From Microbulbifer sediminum (GTDB lineage Bacteria > Pseudomonadota > Gammaproteobacteria > Pseudomonadales > Cellvibrionaceae), in NCBI RefSeq assembly GCF_021729035.1, contig NZ_JAJSAP010000002.1, positions 1-64,000 on the forward strand: a stretch of DNA of 64,000 nucleotides. Direction: 5' to 3'. The notes beneath the pieces were generated by a model, which saw only the letters and a program-made list of their open reading frames with translations, was not told where the DNA came from and made no database searches. Shown piece after piece: positions 26,899 through 35,860 of this stretch. Made by a program: the position numbers and the translations under genes. Position 1 is the stretch's first letter; the number at the start of each line of letters is the position of its first letter.

Positions 26899-27369
26899 AT
26901 GTCTTCCAGCAAATTTTATTCCGCCCTCGCTGCACAGCTCGAAGGGCTGCTTTCCAGCGAGCGTGACTGGCTCGCCAATACTGCCAATGCCAGTGCACTC
27001 CTGTTTATGGAGTTGCCGGATATCAACTGGGCAGGCTTCTACTTCCTGCATGACGATGAGCTGCGGGTCGGTCCGTTCCAGGGTAAACCGGCTTGCACCC
27101 GCATCCCGGTCGGTGCGGGGGTCTGCGGCACCGCAGTAGCCACCGGGCAAGCCCAGCTGGTGGATGACGTCCACGCTTTCCCCGGGCATATTGCCTGTGA
27201 TGCAGTTTCGGCCTCGGAAGTGGTGATCCCACTGTATGTCGGTGATCGCTGCCTCGGTGTGCTGGATATCGACAGCCCCACTAAATCGCGTTTTAACGAG
27301 GAAGACCTGGCGGGGCTGCAGGAATTTGCCCGCGTGCTGCTGGCCCATTCGGACCTGCCCACCGGCTGA
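26899..27369 (+). CDS. msrC: Free methionine-(R)-sulfoxide reductase (GAF domain)
   Basis: 156 residues, a single GAF domain. The fRMsr cysteines are in KPACTRIPVGAGVCGTA and GHIACDA, matching the family's three catalytic/resolving cysteines, with SEVVIPLYVGDRCLGVLDIDS typical of the fold. It reduces free Met-R-O using thioredoxin, protecting against oxidants in the cytoplasm. Length is normal. The stop overlaps the start of the following gene (TGATG), so the two are co-translated. Confidence 0.93.
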   Translation: MSSSKFYSALAAQLEGLLSSERDWLANTANASALLFMELPDINWAGFYFLHDDELRVGPFQGKPACTRIPVGAGVCGTAVATGQAQLVDDVHAFPGHIACDAVSASEVVIPLYVGDRCLGVLDIDSPTKSRFNEEDLAGLQEFARVLLAHSDLPTG

Positions 27370-28106
27370 TGGCACTGCTGTGGGAGCATCGCGAGGGGGA
27401 TAATCACTACCAGGTCCGCACCCATGGGGCCAGCGTACGCCTGTATACCAACGGTGTCTTCCACAGCCAGTGGAATCCCCGCGATCCCCTCAGGGGCTCC
27501 CTGTGGGAGCTCTTGTTGCTACCTGTATTTTTCCGTGATCGCCGGCAGATCCGCTCGGTACTTGTCCTGGGGGTCGGGGGCGGGGCGGTCATCAGGTTGC
27601 TACAGCGCTTTGTCGGGCCGGAGCTTATCGTCGGTGTGGACCTGGATCCGGTGCACCTGGAGGTGGCCCGCAATTATTTCGGTGCCGGGGACGCAGAGCT
27701 GGTTTGCGGGGACGCCCGTTCCCATGTCGCGGGCCGGGCAGGGGATCAATACGACCTGATTATCGATGACCTGTTCGGCCACGTGGATGGCGAAGCGCGG
27801 CGAACAGTGCGCGCCGACGGCGATTGGTGTCGCCGCTTACTGGGGCTGCTCAGTCCCGCCGGAATTATGGTCGGCAACTTCGGTAGCCGGCGCGAGATGC
27901 TCGATAGCGGGTGGCGCGCCACTGACCAGCGGGCCAGTCTGCAGGGAAACTGGAGTGCTGAGCTGCCCGGCTATGAGAACTGTGTACTGGCGGTCAGTCG
28001 GGCCCCACTGTCACGTGCCGAGCTGCTCGCCCGCGCGCCCGCGGCCATCAACCCCTCCAGCCACTCCAATCGCCTGAGTAGCCATTTGCGTCGACTGCGC
28101 CGGTGA
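27369..28106 (+). CDS. Spermidine-synthase-like methyltransferase-fold protein
   Basis: 245 residues. It has a Rossmann-type SAM/decarboxylated-SAM binding core: VLVLGVGGGAVIRLLQRFV, IVGVDLDPVHLEVARNYF and VCGDARSHV, then YDLIIDDLFG. This is the order found in spermidine synthase-like proteins. The N-terminal beta domain is short, and the polyamine-synthase motif is not clear, so it may not make spermidine. It overlaps the fRMsr gene by one base. Confidence 0.82.
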   Translation: MALLWEHREGDNHYQVRTHGASVRLYTNGVFHSQWNPRDPLRGSLWELLLLPVFFRDRRQIRSVLVLGVGGGAVIRLLQRFVGPELIVGVDLDPVHLEVARNYFGAGDAELVCGDARSHVAGRAGDQYDLIIDDLFGHVDGEARRTVRADGDWCRRLLGLLSPAGIMVGNFGSRREMLDSGWRATDQRASLQGNWSAELPGYENCVLAVSRAPLSRAELLARAPAAINPSSHSNRLSSHLRRLRR

Positions 28107-28221
28107 CTCGCCACTGCCAGGCAGCGACGTCGGTGTGATTTCATACTCGCCGGACTTGGCGTCTTTTACGACTGCATGTCTATACTCTGGGAGAATACGG
28201 TCATTTTTCCGGGGTCGGTGC

Positions 28222-28677
28222 ATGCGCTACAAAACCGTCGAGGATGTCATCCAGGAGGGAAAGGAGTTCCACAAGAAGTTGGCCAGGCAGTATGGGGAGT
28301 ACGAACAGCTGGCGGGAGATAGCCGCGTGGTGCTGCTGCTGGACCAGCTGAAACGGCGCGAGGACGCCATGACCCATACTCTGGAGGAGTTCCTGACCGA
28401 CGTTTCTCCCGGCGCGCTACGGACCTGGGTTCAGTTTGCGCCAGAGGGCAAGGAGCCGGAATTCCTGCAGCGGCTGCGGCAGATTGACCTGCACGATGCC
28501 GATGGCATCGCCAAGCTGGCGTTGGATATCGACATGTACCTGGCGGACCAGTATCGCGATCTCCTCGACGATGCGGATACGCCGTCTGCAAAAGACGCCT
28601 TCCAGCGGCTCCTTGAGCTGGAGGAGCTGGATGAGCACCACCTGTCGATGAACCTGTACAACCTGCGTGACTATTGA
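28222..28677 (+). CDS. Helical hypothetical protein, ferritin-like
   Basis: 151 residues with four long amphipathic helices rich in E, D and H. Patterns such as VIQEGKEFHKKLARQYGEYEQ and LLELEELDEHHLSMNLYNLRDY are compatible with a ferritin/rubrerythrin-like bundle, but a full E-x-x-H set is not obvious. ATG 28222 is chosen; the 29 residues upstream look non-coding. It lies alone, convergent with the methyltransferase gene. Confidence 0.68.
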   Translation: MRYKTVEDVIQEGKEFHKKLARQYGEYEQLAGDSRVVLLLDQLKRREDAMTHTLEEFLTDVSPGALRTWVQFAPEGKEPEFLQRLRQIDLHDADGIAKLALDIDMYLADQYRDLLDDADTPSAKDAFQRLLELEELDEHHLSMNLYNLRDY

Positions 28678-28724
28678 GCTGGCCAGGACCCTGTCCGGGC
28701 TGTCCCGGCCTGGTGCCAGTCCGG

Positions 28725-29735
28725 CTAGCGCCGCAGGCGGAAAGTGCAGAATCCCTCTTTGCGTTCAAGCGGTTCGATAGCGCTGAAATGGGGCTGTGCC
28801 TTCTTTGGTAAGGGAATAAACTCATTCACCACGAATAGGGCGGTTCCCCCGGGACCCAGCAGGCGCGCTGCGTTGCTGAGAAAGCGCTCGGTGAGATCGC
28901 CCTCCACCTGGAACCCCTGGTGGAAAGGGGGGTTGCATATCACCAGCTCGGCAATGCCGGACTGTAGGTCCCCGCCCGCGTCAGACGGTGTCACCACCCC
29001 GGCTATGCCCCCTTCGTGAAAGTTGCGTTCACACGCGAGCAGCGCGGCGGCATTATTGTCGGTCGCGGTAAAGTGGAAGTTGCCAAGTTTTGCCAGTTCT
29101 GTACTCAGGAAGCCGTAGCCGCAACCCAGGTCGACGACATTGGCACCGGGCGCCGGCAGGTGAGAAGGAAAGTGGCCTGCCAGCAGGGCGCTGCCGCGAT
29201 CAATCTTGTTCCAGCCAAACAGTCCCGGTTTGCTGTAAAGGCCGGCGAGGGCTTCCAGTTGGCGCAACCTGGGGTAATCCTGGTCGTCGAGCCGCTCGCC
29301 GCCGTCGCTGTGCAGCACCAGCCGGCTGGTATAGTCGAGGCCGCTTTTTTCCAGGCTTTTACGGCAGCCAAATCGGGTGGCCGCCCTGGTGGCGTAGGTC
29401 TTGATCCCGCTCTGTTTGCCACCCAGCAACACCAGTTCGCCACCCTCGCCAATGACATGCGGGGCGCTGTTGATGACATGGTGCACCACGGCTTTTTCCT
29501 TGGAGACCGGGAAGACGATGCGGCGATAGCGCCGCTCCAGTTCCGTAAAGTGGAAGTCGCTGAAAAAACTGCGGTTACAACGCCCTTCGGCGAGATGCGC
29601 GATGTCCCAGCGGTTTGTCAGGAGATCCCCGGTAAAGCCGAACCCGGCCTGTAACAAGGCCTTGCTGTTTTCATCAGCGATCCACAGGGTTTCGCGGGGG
29701 TTCTCTTGTAAGAGCTCTTGGAGCAGGTATGCCAT
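28725..29735 (-). CDS. rsmC: RsmC/RlmG-like rRNA guanine N2-methyltransferase
   Basis: 336 residues. Two tandem methyltransferase-like halves as in RsmC. The C-terminal active one has FGWNKIDRGSALL, VVDLGCGYGFLSTELA (SAM loop) and LVICNPPFHQG (NPPF catalytic motif for N2-guanine methylation). RsmC modifies G1207 of 16S rRNA and RlmG modifies G1835 of 23S. The FGWNKIDRGSALL stretch favours RsmC, but the call between the two is not certain. Monocistronic, followed by rsuA on the same strand. Confidence 0.8.
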   Translation of the reverse strand: MAYLLQELLQENPRETLWIADENSKALLQAGFGFTGDLLTNRWDIAHLAEGRCNRSFFSDFHFTELERRYRRIVFPVSKEKAVVHHVINSAPHVIGEGGELVLLGGKQSGIKTYATRAATRFGCRKSLEKSGLDYTSRLVLHSDGGERLDDQDYPRLRQLEALAGLYSKPGLFGWNKIDRGSALLAGHFPSHLPAPGANVVDLGCGYGFLSTELAKLGNFHFTATDNNAAALLACERNFHEGGIAGVVTPSDAGGDLQSGIAELVICNPPFHQGFQVEGDLTERFLSNAARLLGPGGTALFVVNEFIPLPKKAQPHFSAIEPLERKEGFCTFRLRR

Positions 29736-29766
29736 GGGGTTGAATGCTAATCCATGTGGGTGGCGG

Positions 29767-30459
29767 TTACTTTACCGACGCGATCTCTTCCGCTGTTAAG
29801 GGGCGGTAGTCCCCCTCGACCAGCTCCTCGTCCAGGACAATATCGCCAATGCGTTCACGGTGCAGCTCCAGTACCCGGTTGCCCAGTGCGGCAAACATGC
29901 GTTTCACCTGATGGTAACGCCCCTCGTTCAGCGTGACCCTTGCCTCGTTGGCAAACAGCACCTCGAGGGTTGCGGGACGGGTGCGTTTCTTCTCACTGTC
30001 CAGCCACAGGCCCCTGGCAAATTTCTCAATCGCACTTTCCTCGATACGGTCGGCGAGGTGGGCATAGTAGGTCTTGTCGCAGTGGTGGCGTGGGGAAGTA
30101 ATCCGGTGAGACCACTGACCGTCATCGGTCAGCAGTACCAGGCCGGTAGTGTCGATATCGAGTCGCCCGGCAATATGTAGCTGGTGCTTGTTGGGCTCGT
30201 CGATCAGGTCGAGCACAGTGGGGTGCTCGCTGTCCTTGGTGGCGCAGACGTACCCCAGGGGTTTATTGAGCATAAAGTATCGCGGGCCCGGCTCCCCAAG
30301 CGGGTCGCCGTCGAGACAAATCTCGTCGGTGTCCGCGACCTTGGTACTGGTGTCGGTAACGGGTTCACCGTTAACCGTGATACGGCCGGCCCGGGCAGCG
30401 CGTTTGACGTCGGCGCGGGACAGGTCGGTTACCTGGCTGACGGCTTTGTCGAGTCGCAT
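29767..30459 (-). CDS. rsuA: 16S rRNA pseudouridine-516 synthase
   Basis: 230 residues, near-identical in layout to E. coli RsuA. S4-like domain (MRLDKAVSQVTDLSRADVKRAARAG), catalytic AGRLDIDTTGLVLLTDDG with the aspartate nucleophile, and EGRYHQVKRMFAALGNRVLELHRERIG. Start 30459 follows the family; the longer frame to 30597 is not supported. A hairpin CCCTCCCG/CGGGAGGG (30479-30498) lies in its leader. Confidence 0.94.
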   Translation of the reverse strand: MRLDKAVSQVTDLSRADVKRAARAGRITVNGEPVTDTSTKVADTDEICLDGDPLGEPGPRYFMLNKPLGYVCATKDSEHPTVLDLIDEPNKHQLHIAGRLDIDTTGLVLLTDDGQWSHRITSPRHHCDKTYYAHLADRIEESAIEKFARGLWLDSEKKRTRPATLEVLFANEARVTLNEGRYHQVKRMFAALGNRVLELHRERIGDIVLDEELVEGDYRPLTAEEIASVK

Positions 30460-30565
30460 GCGATTGGTTTCTCCCCGGCCCTCCCGCGGACGGGAGGGGT
30501 ATAGTCGGTTGTGGGTGAGGTGCCCCCGCGCTTCCAGGGGAAGGACAGGGGCTGGAATGCGGGGG

Positions 30566-31414
30566 TCAGCGCCCGATCTTGCGCTCGCCGGAGTCAACGG
30601 ACTGGTAGATCAGGGTATTGATCGTCATGGGGCCGACCCCGCCGGGAACGGGGGTGTAGGCGGCGACCCGGTCCACCAGGGGGGCCAACTCGATATCTCC
30701 AAGGCCGCCGGGGTGATAACCGGCATCCACCACCACGGCGCCGTCCTTGATCCACTCCGCCTTAATGAACTCGGGCCGGCCTACGGCACCAACGACGATA
30801 TCGGCGCGGCTGATATGCTGGGCCAGGTCTGTGGTCCGCGAGTGGCAGATGGTCACGGTGGCGTTGGCGTTCAGGAGCATCGCAGCCATGGGCTTGCCCA
30901 GGATGGGACTGCGTCCCACCACTACGGCATGCTTGCCGCTGATCTCAATATTGTAGGCTTCCAGCAGGCGCATGATGCCTTTGGGCGTGGCGCAGCCATA
31001 GGCCTCTTCACCCATGGCCATCCGGCCAAATCCCAGGCAGGTGACGCCGTCCACATCCTTGTCCAGGCTGATGGCATCAAAGCAGGCCCGCTCGTCGATC
31101 TGCTCCGGTACTGGATGCTGCAGCAGGATGCCATGAACATTCTCGTTGGCATTCAGGTCCTCAATCTTCGCCAGCAGCTGCTCGGTGGTGGTGGATGAGG
31201 GTAGCTCCACTTGCATGGAATCCATACCGATACGTCGACAGGCGTTGCCCTTCATCTTTACATAGGTGGCGGAGGCGGGATCATCGCCCACCAGGATGGT
31301 GGCCAGGATGGGAGTCTGGCCCCCACTCTTTTCCTTCAGGGCCGCCACGCGGGCTGATAGCTCTTCCTCGGTTTTTTTTGCCAGGGCTTTACCATCCAGA
31401 ACCAGTGCAGACAT
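30566..31414 (-). CDS. folD: Bifunctional methylenetetrahydrofolate dehydrogenase / cyclohydrolase
   Basis: 282 residues, complete FolD. Signatures [14 protein letters not shown] (catalytic Y and K), [13 protein letters not shown] and [17 protein letters not shown], with [10 protein letters not shown] at the end. It converts 5,10-methylene-THF to 10-formyl-THF using NADP, supplying one-carbon units for purines and fMet-tRNA. It is divergent from the tRNA genes; the 388-bp region up to 31802 holds the tRNA promoter and otherwise nothing recognisable. Confidence 0.97.
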   Translation of the reverse strand: MSALVLDGKALAKKTEEELSARVAALKEKSGGQTPILATILVGDDPASATYVKMKGNACRRIGMDSMQVELPSSTTTEQLLAKIEDLNANENVHGILLQHPVPEQIDERACFDAISLDKDVDGVTCLGFGRMAMGEEAYGCATPKGIMRLLEAYNIEISGKHAVVVGRSPILGKPMAAMLLNANATVTICHSRTTDLAQHISRADIVVGAVGRPEFIKAEWIKDGAVVVDAGYHPGGLGDIELAPLVDRVAAYTPVPGGVGPMTINTLIYQSVDSGERKIGR

Positions 31415-31645
31415 ACAGTATTCTCAACTTAACCGTCATTGGGGATTCGCCCCGGGGAGCGAATCCGCTTGGGAAATCATCCGGGCGCCATGGGCGGCCA
31501 GGTAGTGCAAAACCTGCCGGGCGCACCGGGCCAGGGGCGCGGTATTTTCGCACAGGCCGCGAATAATTTCCCCATGTGGTCACCGTTGCCGGCTCCGAAC
31601 CGCAATGGCCAGGTAAACTTCTGCAAAAAGAATAGCTTAGCGGCG

Positions 31646-31674
31646 TTGACTCCCCCGGGGGGTGTCAGTATTAT
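31646..31674 (+). promoter_or_regulatory. Sigma70 promoter of the tRNA-Pro/Arg operon with GC-rich discriminator
   Basis: TTGACT (31646-31651), 17 bp, TATTAT (31669-31674), followed at once by GCGCGC. Near-consensus hexamers with a GC-rich discriminator are the hallmark of stable-RNA promoters that respond to ppGpp. The spacer carries the palindrome CCCCCGGGGG. The transcript would have a leader of about 120 nt before tRNA-Pro. Confidence 0.8.
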
Positions 31675-31802
31675 GCGCGCTCTCGCAGGGGAGGCGGCAG
31701 CTGACCGGTGAGATTTCGGGGCAGTTGTCGGGCCCGAACAGCCTGCGAGTCGGGCTGGCGCAGGCCCGGGTTGTTGCTCCGTGATACAGTTACAAAGTGT
31801 AT

Positions 31803-31879
31803 CGGGGCATAGCGCAGTCTGGTAGCGCGCCTGCTTTGGGAGCAGGATGTCGGGGGTTCGAATCCCTCTGCCCCGACCA
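31803..31879 (+). tRNA. tRNA-Pro (TGG)
   Basis: 77 nt with encoded CCA. Acceptor CGGGGCA/TGCCCCG, D arm, anticodon loop CTTTGGGA with TGG, and T arm GGGGGTTCGAATCCCTC are all well formed. It is the first gene after the stable-RNA promoter at 31646. Confidence 0.97.
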
Positions 31880-31899
31880 GACATAGACCGGGTTTCCTT

Positions 31900-31976
31900 G
31901 CGCCCGTAGCTCAGCTGGATAGAGCATCCGCCTTCTAAGCGGATGGTCGCAGGTTCGAGTCCTGCCGGGTGCGCCA
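31900..31976 (+). tRNA. tRNA-Arg (TCT)
   Basis: 77 nt with encoded CCA. Acceptor GCGCCCG pairs with CGGGTGC (one G-T pair), the anticodon stem CCGCC/GGCGG-type carries loop CTTCTAA with TCT, and the T arm has GGTTCGAGTCC. 20 nt behind tRNA-Pro, so the same transcript. Confidence 0.97.
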
Positions 31977-32050
31977 ACCTTTAAAAGGTGGTCATAGTCA
32001 GGCAGTCTCGACTTGGTCCACTGCCGGATTGTAGTCGCAGGACTATTCCG

Positions 32051-32112
32051 GCCGATCAGCACAGCTGATCGGCGCCGAAGCAAACGCGAAGCAGTGCTTC
32101 GCAGGCGTTTGC
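32051..32112. repeat. Tandem perfect hairpins between tRNA-Arg and tRNA-His
   Basis: First GCCGATCAGC-ACA-GCTGATCGGC (10-bp stem, 32051-32073), then GCAAACGC against GCGTTTGC (32080-32087 and 32105-32112) enclosing GAAGC/GCTTC. They lie in the 211-bp spacer of a probable tRNA operon. No T-run follows, so they are not classical terminators; they may guide processing or be a mobile palindrome. Confidence 0.6.
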
Positions 32113-32147
32113 AGCGGCCCTGCCGGGTGATTTGCCCATAGGCAGGA

Positions 32148-32176
32148 TTGACGTTGCCACAAAGCGTCAAGATATA
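32148..32176 (+). promoter_or_regulatory. Possible promoter for tRNA-His
   Basis: TTGACG (32148-32153) precedes the AT-rich GATATAGC about 17-19 bp later and 10 bp before the tRNA. TTGACG and CGTCAA form an inverted repeat over the spacer. The -10 match is poor, so tRNA-His may instead be co-transcribed with tRNA-Arg. Confidence 0.3.
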
Positions 32177-32187
32177 GCACTTTCAAT

Positions 32188-32264
32188 GGTGGCCGTAGCT
32201 CAGTTGGTAGAGCACAGGATTGTGGCTCCTGAGGTCGCGGGTTCGATCCCCGTCGGCCACCCCA
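32188..32264 (+). tRNA. tRNA-His (GTG)
   Basis: 77 nt including the extra 5' G (G-1) opposite C73, the identity element of tRNA-His, and encoded CCA. Acceptor GTGGCCG/CGGCCAC, anticodon GTG in loop ATTGTGGC, T arm GGGTTCGATCCC. Confidence 0.97.
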
Positions 32265-32289
32265 TACAAATGCCTCCCCTGGAGGTGCA

Positions 32290-32319
32290 AAAAGCCCGGC
32301 TTATAAGCCGGGCTTTTTT
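32290..32319 (+). terminator. Terminator after tRNA-His
   Basis: AAAAGCCCGGCTT-AT-AAGCCGGGCTTTTTT: a perfect GC-rich stem followed by a T-run, 25 bp behind the tRNA. The sequence just after it (GTATATG) recurs after the tRNA-Asp terminator. Confidence 0.93.
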
Positions 32320-32428
32320 GTATATGCCGAAATCGATGGCGGGATCTTTTGCGCGTCCGCGCGGGATACAGGATAATGACGTCCAGACGGAGGCGGCTGT
32401 GACTGCTTGTCCGCGAAATGCAATTGTT

Positions 32429-32451
32429 CACCCCCGCAACAGGCGGGGGTG
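32429..32451 (+). promoter_or_regulatory. Perfect hairpin in the cysC leader
   Basis: CACCCCCGC-AACAG-GCGGGGGTG, a 9-bp perfect stem, ends 28 bp before the cysC start codon and is followed by TCGTTT. It could be a second terminator or an attenuator-like leader structure for cysC. Confidence 0.45.
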
Positions 32452-32479
32452 TCGTTTAACGGGAATAGGGGACATTTTG

Positions 32480-33103
32480 GTGACGGTATCGGCAGAGCCT
32501 AAGGCAACCAACGTACATTGGCATCACGGTGAGGTAAACCGACAGGATCGTGCAAGCATCCTTGGGCACAAGGGTGTGACCCTGTGGTTCACGGGACTGT
32601 CCGGTTCCGGCAAGAGCACCGTTGCTGTGGCGCTGGAGAAAGCCCTGGCTGCTCGCGGCGTGCTGAGTTATCGACTGGACGGTGACAACATCCGGTTGGG
32701 CATTAACTCCAACCTGGGCTTTTCCGCCGAGGACCGTGCCGAGAATATCCGCCGTGTGGGCGAGATCTCCCGCCTGTTCGCCGATAGTGGCGTGGTGGTC
32801 CTGAGCAGCTTCATCAGCCCCTACCGCCAGGATCGCGACATGGTGCGCCGCATCCATGAGGAAAATGACCTGGAGTATCTCGAGGTATTCGTGGATTGCC
32901 CCCTGGAAGAGGCGGAGTCCCGCGATCCCAAGGGCCTGTACAAGAAGGCGCGGGCGGGTGAGATCAAGGGCTTTACCGGTATCGACGACCCCTACGAGGC
33001 CCCTGAGGCTCCCGAGCTGCACCTGCGCACTGCCGAGATGACGCTGGAGCAGGAGGTGGATGCCATCATCAAGAACCTGCAGGAACGCGGCATCATCGTC
33101 TGA
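32480..33103 (+). CDS. cysC: Adenylylsulfate (APS) kinase
   Basis: 207 residues. P-loop [41 protein letters not shown] (APS-binding), [11 protein letters not shown] and [27 protein letters not shown], all as in E. coli CysC. It phosphorylates APS to PAPS for sulfate assimilation and for sulfotransferases. I chose the GTG at 32480 with AGGGGA about 8 nt upstream; the frame reaches back into tRNA-His and is not coding there. It is not next to cysDN, so it is a stand-alone copy. PAPS could supply the sulfotransferase-like protein at 56060. Confidence 0.94.
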   Translation: MTVSAEPKATNVHWHHGEVNRQDRASILGHKGVTLWFTGLSGSGKSTVAVALEKALAARGVLSYRLDGDNIRLGINSNLGFSAEDRAENIRRVGEISRLFADSGVVVLSSFISPYRQDRDMVRRIHEENDLEYLEVFVDCPLEEAESRDPKGLYKKARAGEIKGFTGIDDPYEAPEAPELHLRTAEMTLEQEVDAIIKNLQERGIIV

Positions 33104-33119
33104 AGATGAGCGCTTTCCA

Positions 33120-33142
33120 GGCTGGCCCTGCAAGGGCCAGCC
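33120..33142 (+). terminator. Hairpin terminator after cysC
   Basis: GGCTGGCCCT-GCA-AGGGCCAGCC, perfect 10-bp stem followed by TTAATCTC. The T-run is short. The remaining stretch up to 33418 contains no gene or clear promoter. Confidence 0.65.
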
Positions 33143-33418
33143 TTAATCTCAGCAATGGCAGCGCACCCGGCTGGTCTTTGATGCTTCCGCATATCCCTTC
33201 CATTTCCTCCTCCTTCTGCGCAATAACACAGTTGTATCTTTCACCGCCATTAGTTCAGTGACCGTGTCAGGTTGCCCCACGGTGGTAATTCCTGCTGCGC
33301 CTGTTGTTCGTCTCCCGTCACACTGCCGTTGATGAGGGCGCCATCTGTCCGGATGGCCTGGCTTTCCCTTCATATACTCAAGCTGTACCAACAGGGTGTT
33401 CGCTGAGCGGAGGCGATT

Positions 33419-35791
33419 ATGCAGGGACGGAGAGTGAGGATTCTCTCTGGGGTAGGGCTTGTGCTGCTGGTTGCAGTGGCGGTTGGCGGATGGATGTTTA
33501 TCGACCGTCTCCCGCATATTCCCGATACGCCCCCGGCCCCGGTAGTGGGAGTGCCGGATGGCGCACTCGAGCATGCCCCCACGCCCGCATATTCCGGACC
33601 GCATCCCCGCACCACCGAGCGCCCGCCCGAGTACTTTCCCTTCCCGATCAGTATTGGTGAGATCGGGCCTGTGGAGAGCCTGTTTTCCGGCCCGTCCACG
33701 TACCCCTTTTATTGCGGTGTGAATAATGTGACCGGTAACCAGCCATTGGTAGACAATCATGACCGGGAGGGGGTCCCTGTATTCGCCGTGGACGAGGAGG
33801 GCAAGTGGACCGATGAAGTGATTGGCTACAGCAGGGACTGTAGCCATCCCACACAGGTCGCCTATTATTATCGCAGCACGGAGGACGGCGATTTCCACCC
33901 GCTTGAGGCGGCGAACGGGGACATCGACCAGGTGACGGTCAACGGGCGCTCGGTCGATTTTGTCGTGCGGCTCGAAACCGGGACCATCAATCGATTCTTT
34001 TACGCCATTGCGGCATTAAAGGGGGACGGGGAAACCGCAGCCAGGCCAAGCCCCGTCAACTGGAACCGACGTCTGATCTACCAGTTTCGCGGTGGTGTAG
34101 GGGTTGGCCGGCGCCAGGGGGATATCACCAAGGGTGATATCGTCGGCCGTCGAGCAGACCAGCTGGCACGAGGGTATGCCATCGTTTACTCGACCGGGAA
34201 CCAGACCAGCAATCACTACAATATCTGGCTGGCCGAGGATGTGGCCCGACGCCTCAAGCGACAGTTTGTCGAGCTTTATGGAAAGCCGCTCTATACGGTT
34301 GGTGTGGGGGGGTCCGGGGGAGCCATCCAACAATATCTCTTTGCCCAGAACGCCCCGGGGCTGATCGATGCAGCGCTTCCCCTTTACTCCTACCCGGATA
34401 TGGTGAGCCAGACAATCTACGTATTCGATTGCGAGCCGCTGGAGTATTTTTTTGATGTGGTCGATGCAGAGAATCCCCGCTGGAAGGAGGTCGCGGAGCG
34501 TTCACTGGTGCAGGGGTTGCCGGCCAGCCGGGAGGTCACCAGTCGTTTTCGCGTGCTGGAGACAGCGGCCGCATTATTCGATGGGAGATACCGCACCGGA
34601 CGGGATGGCACCACCGAATGCACCCAGGGCTGGCGGGGGCTGGTGCCCCTGGTTAACAACCCCAATTTCGTACATTTCATCAAGAATTACGCAGATGATG
34701 TTGCGGAGCAAACACACTGGTCCCACTGGGAGGACCTGCGGGCATTCTATGGGGCCGATGAGACGGGCTATGCCAACAGCGCCTGGGACAACGAGGGCGT
34801 TCAATACGGGTTGCAGGCATTGCGGTCCGGCGACCTGTCGATGGACACCTTCCTGCGGATGAATGCCACTGTGGGGGGCTGGAAGGCCCCCGAAAACCAG
34901 GGCGGGGAGAAGCTCTGGTTCCTGAACGGGCGGGTGTTCCCGATGGAGCTCTCTGTCTGGAGCGAACACAACATGAACCTGGGGAACCTGGACAATCCGG
35001 CTCCGCGATCCCGCGCCAGCACAGCGGCAATCGAGGGCATTTACCGGTCCGGTCATGTTTTCCTGGGCGATGTGGAAATCCCTATTATCGACCTGCGCCA
35101 CTACCTGGATAACGACCTGGATATGCATCACAGTGTGGCTTCCTTTTCCGCGCGGGAGCGCATCCGGCGGGCCCGCGGCCATGCGGAAAACCAGCTGATC
35201 TGGACCAGCCACAAGGACTATACGCCGCTGGATGAAGCCCTGGATACCATTGACCGCTGGATGCAGAACATCATCGATAGTCCGCAACTTGGGGTCGCTG
35301 CAAACCGCCCGGTGGATGCCAGCGACCAGTGTTTCGATAGCCAGGGCAATGTGATTGCGGCAGGAGAGGGTGTCTGGGACGGGGAATGGAACGGTCGCCC
35401 GGCGGGTCCCTGCATGCGGGAGTACCCGATTCATAGCACTCCGCGCCAGATGGCCGGTGGCCCGATGACAGATGACGTATTCAAGTGTCGCCTGCAGCCC
35501 GTTGCGGCGGCAGTTGAGCGGGGAATATACGGTGCGGCAACGGATTCTGTCGTCGAGCGGATGCAGGACCTGGAGCGGGTGTTCCCATCCGGGGTGTGTG
35601 ACTACAGTGCGCCGGATCTGGCCCGTCCTGAAGAGCAGTTGATACCCGGTCGGGCCCCGGTTTCGATCGCAGGCCACATGATCCTGCCGGACTACCGGCA
35701 GCCAATCCAGCGTTTTGCCGGGGACAAAGAAGACGCCCCGGACCCTGTCAGCCCCGAGCCGGTGGCCCTGCCGGCCACTGAAAGCGATTGA
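33419..35791 (+). CDS. Large exported DUF6351-like protein with alpha/beta-hydrolase elbow
   Basis: 790 residues. The N-terminus (MQGRRVRILSGVGLVLLVAVAVGGW) is a signal anchor or signal peptide, so the bulk lies outside the inner membrane. GVGGSGGAIQQYLFAQNAPGLIDAALPLYSYPDM (about residues 298-331) carries a G-x-S-G-G nucleophile elbow, typical of alpha/beta hydrolases. I associate the overall layout with the DUF6351 family, which has no proven substrate. Cysteine pairs (FDCEP, TTECTQGW, DQCFD, GPCMRE) suggest disulfides. GGAGG lies 6 nt before the ATG. It stands alone between cysC and the tRNA-Val genes. Confidence 0.82.
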   Translation: MQGRRVRILSGVGLVLLVAVAVGGWMFIDRLPHIPDTPPAPVVGVPDGALEHAPTPAYSGPHPRTTERPPEYFPFPISIGEIGPVESLFSGPSTYPFYCGVNNVTGNQPLVDNHDREGVPVFAVDEEGKWTDEVIGYSRDCSHPTQVAYYYRSTEDGDFHPLEAANGDIDQVTVNGRSVDFVVRLETGTINRFFYAIAALKGDGETAARPSPVNWNRRLIYQFRGGVGVGRRQGDITKGDIVGRRADQLARGYAIVYSTGNQTSNHYNIWLAEDVARRLKRQFVELYGKPLYTVGVGGSGGAIQQYLFAQNAPGLIDAALPLYSYPDMVSQTIYVFDCEPLEYFFDVVDAENPRWKEVAERSLVQGLPASREVTSRFRVLETAAALFDGRYRTGRDGTTECTQGWRGLVPLVNNPNFVHFIKNYADDVAEQTHWSHWEDLRAFYGADETGYANSAWDNEGVQYGLQALRSGDLSMDTFLRMNATVGGWKAPENQGGEKLWFLNGRVFPMELSVWSEHNMNLGNLDNPAPRSRASTAAIEGIYRSGHVFLGDVEIPIIDLRHYLDNDLDMHHSVASFSARERIRRARGHAENQLIWTSHKDYTPLDEALDTIDRWMQNIIDSPQLGVAANRPVDASDQCFDSQGNVIAAGEGVWDGEWNGRPAGPCMREYPIHSTPRQMAGGPMTDDVFKCRLQPVAAAVERGIYGAATDSVVERMQDLERVFPSGVCDYSAPDLARPEEQLIPGRAPVSIAGHMILPDYRQPIQRFAGDKEDAPDPVSPEPVALPATESD

Positions 35792-35860
35792 GCTCGGCAC
35801 TGGTGTGCCCCAAGTGCCGGATATGAAAGGAAAAAGATGCAATTAGTGGCGCGGAATTTG

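Noticed and set aside
31784-31800. Ter-like AGTTACAA near the tRNA-Pro leader
   Set aside because: Only eight bases match the E. coli Ter core and the critical following base differs; likely chance.
34574-35842. 422-codon minus-strand frame opposite the DUF6351-like gene
   Set aside because: Antisense shadow without motifs or a ribosome site.
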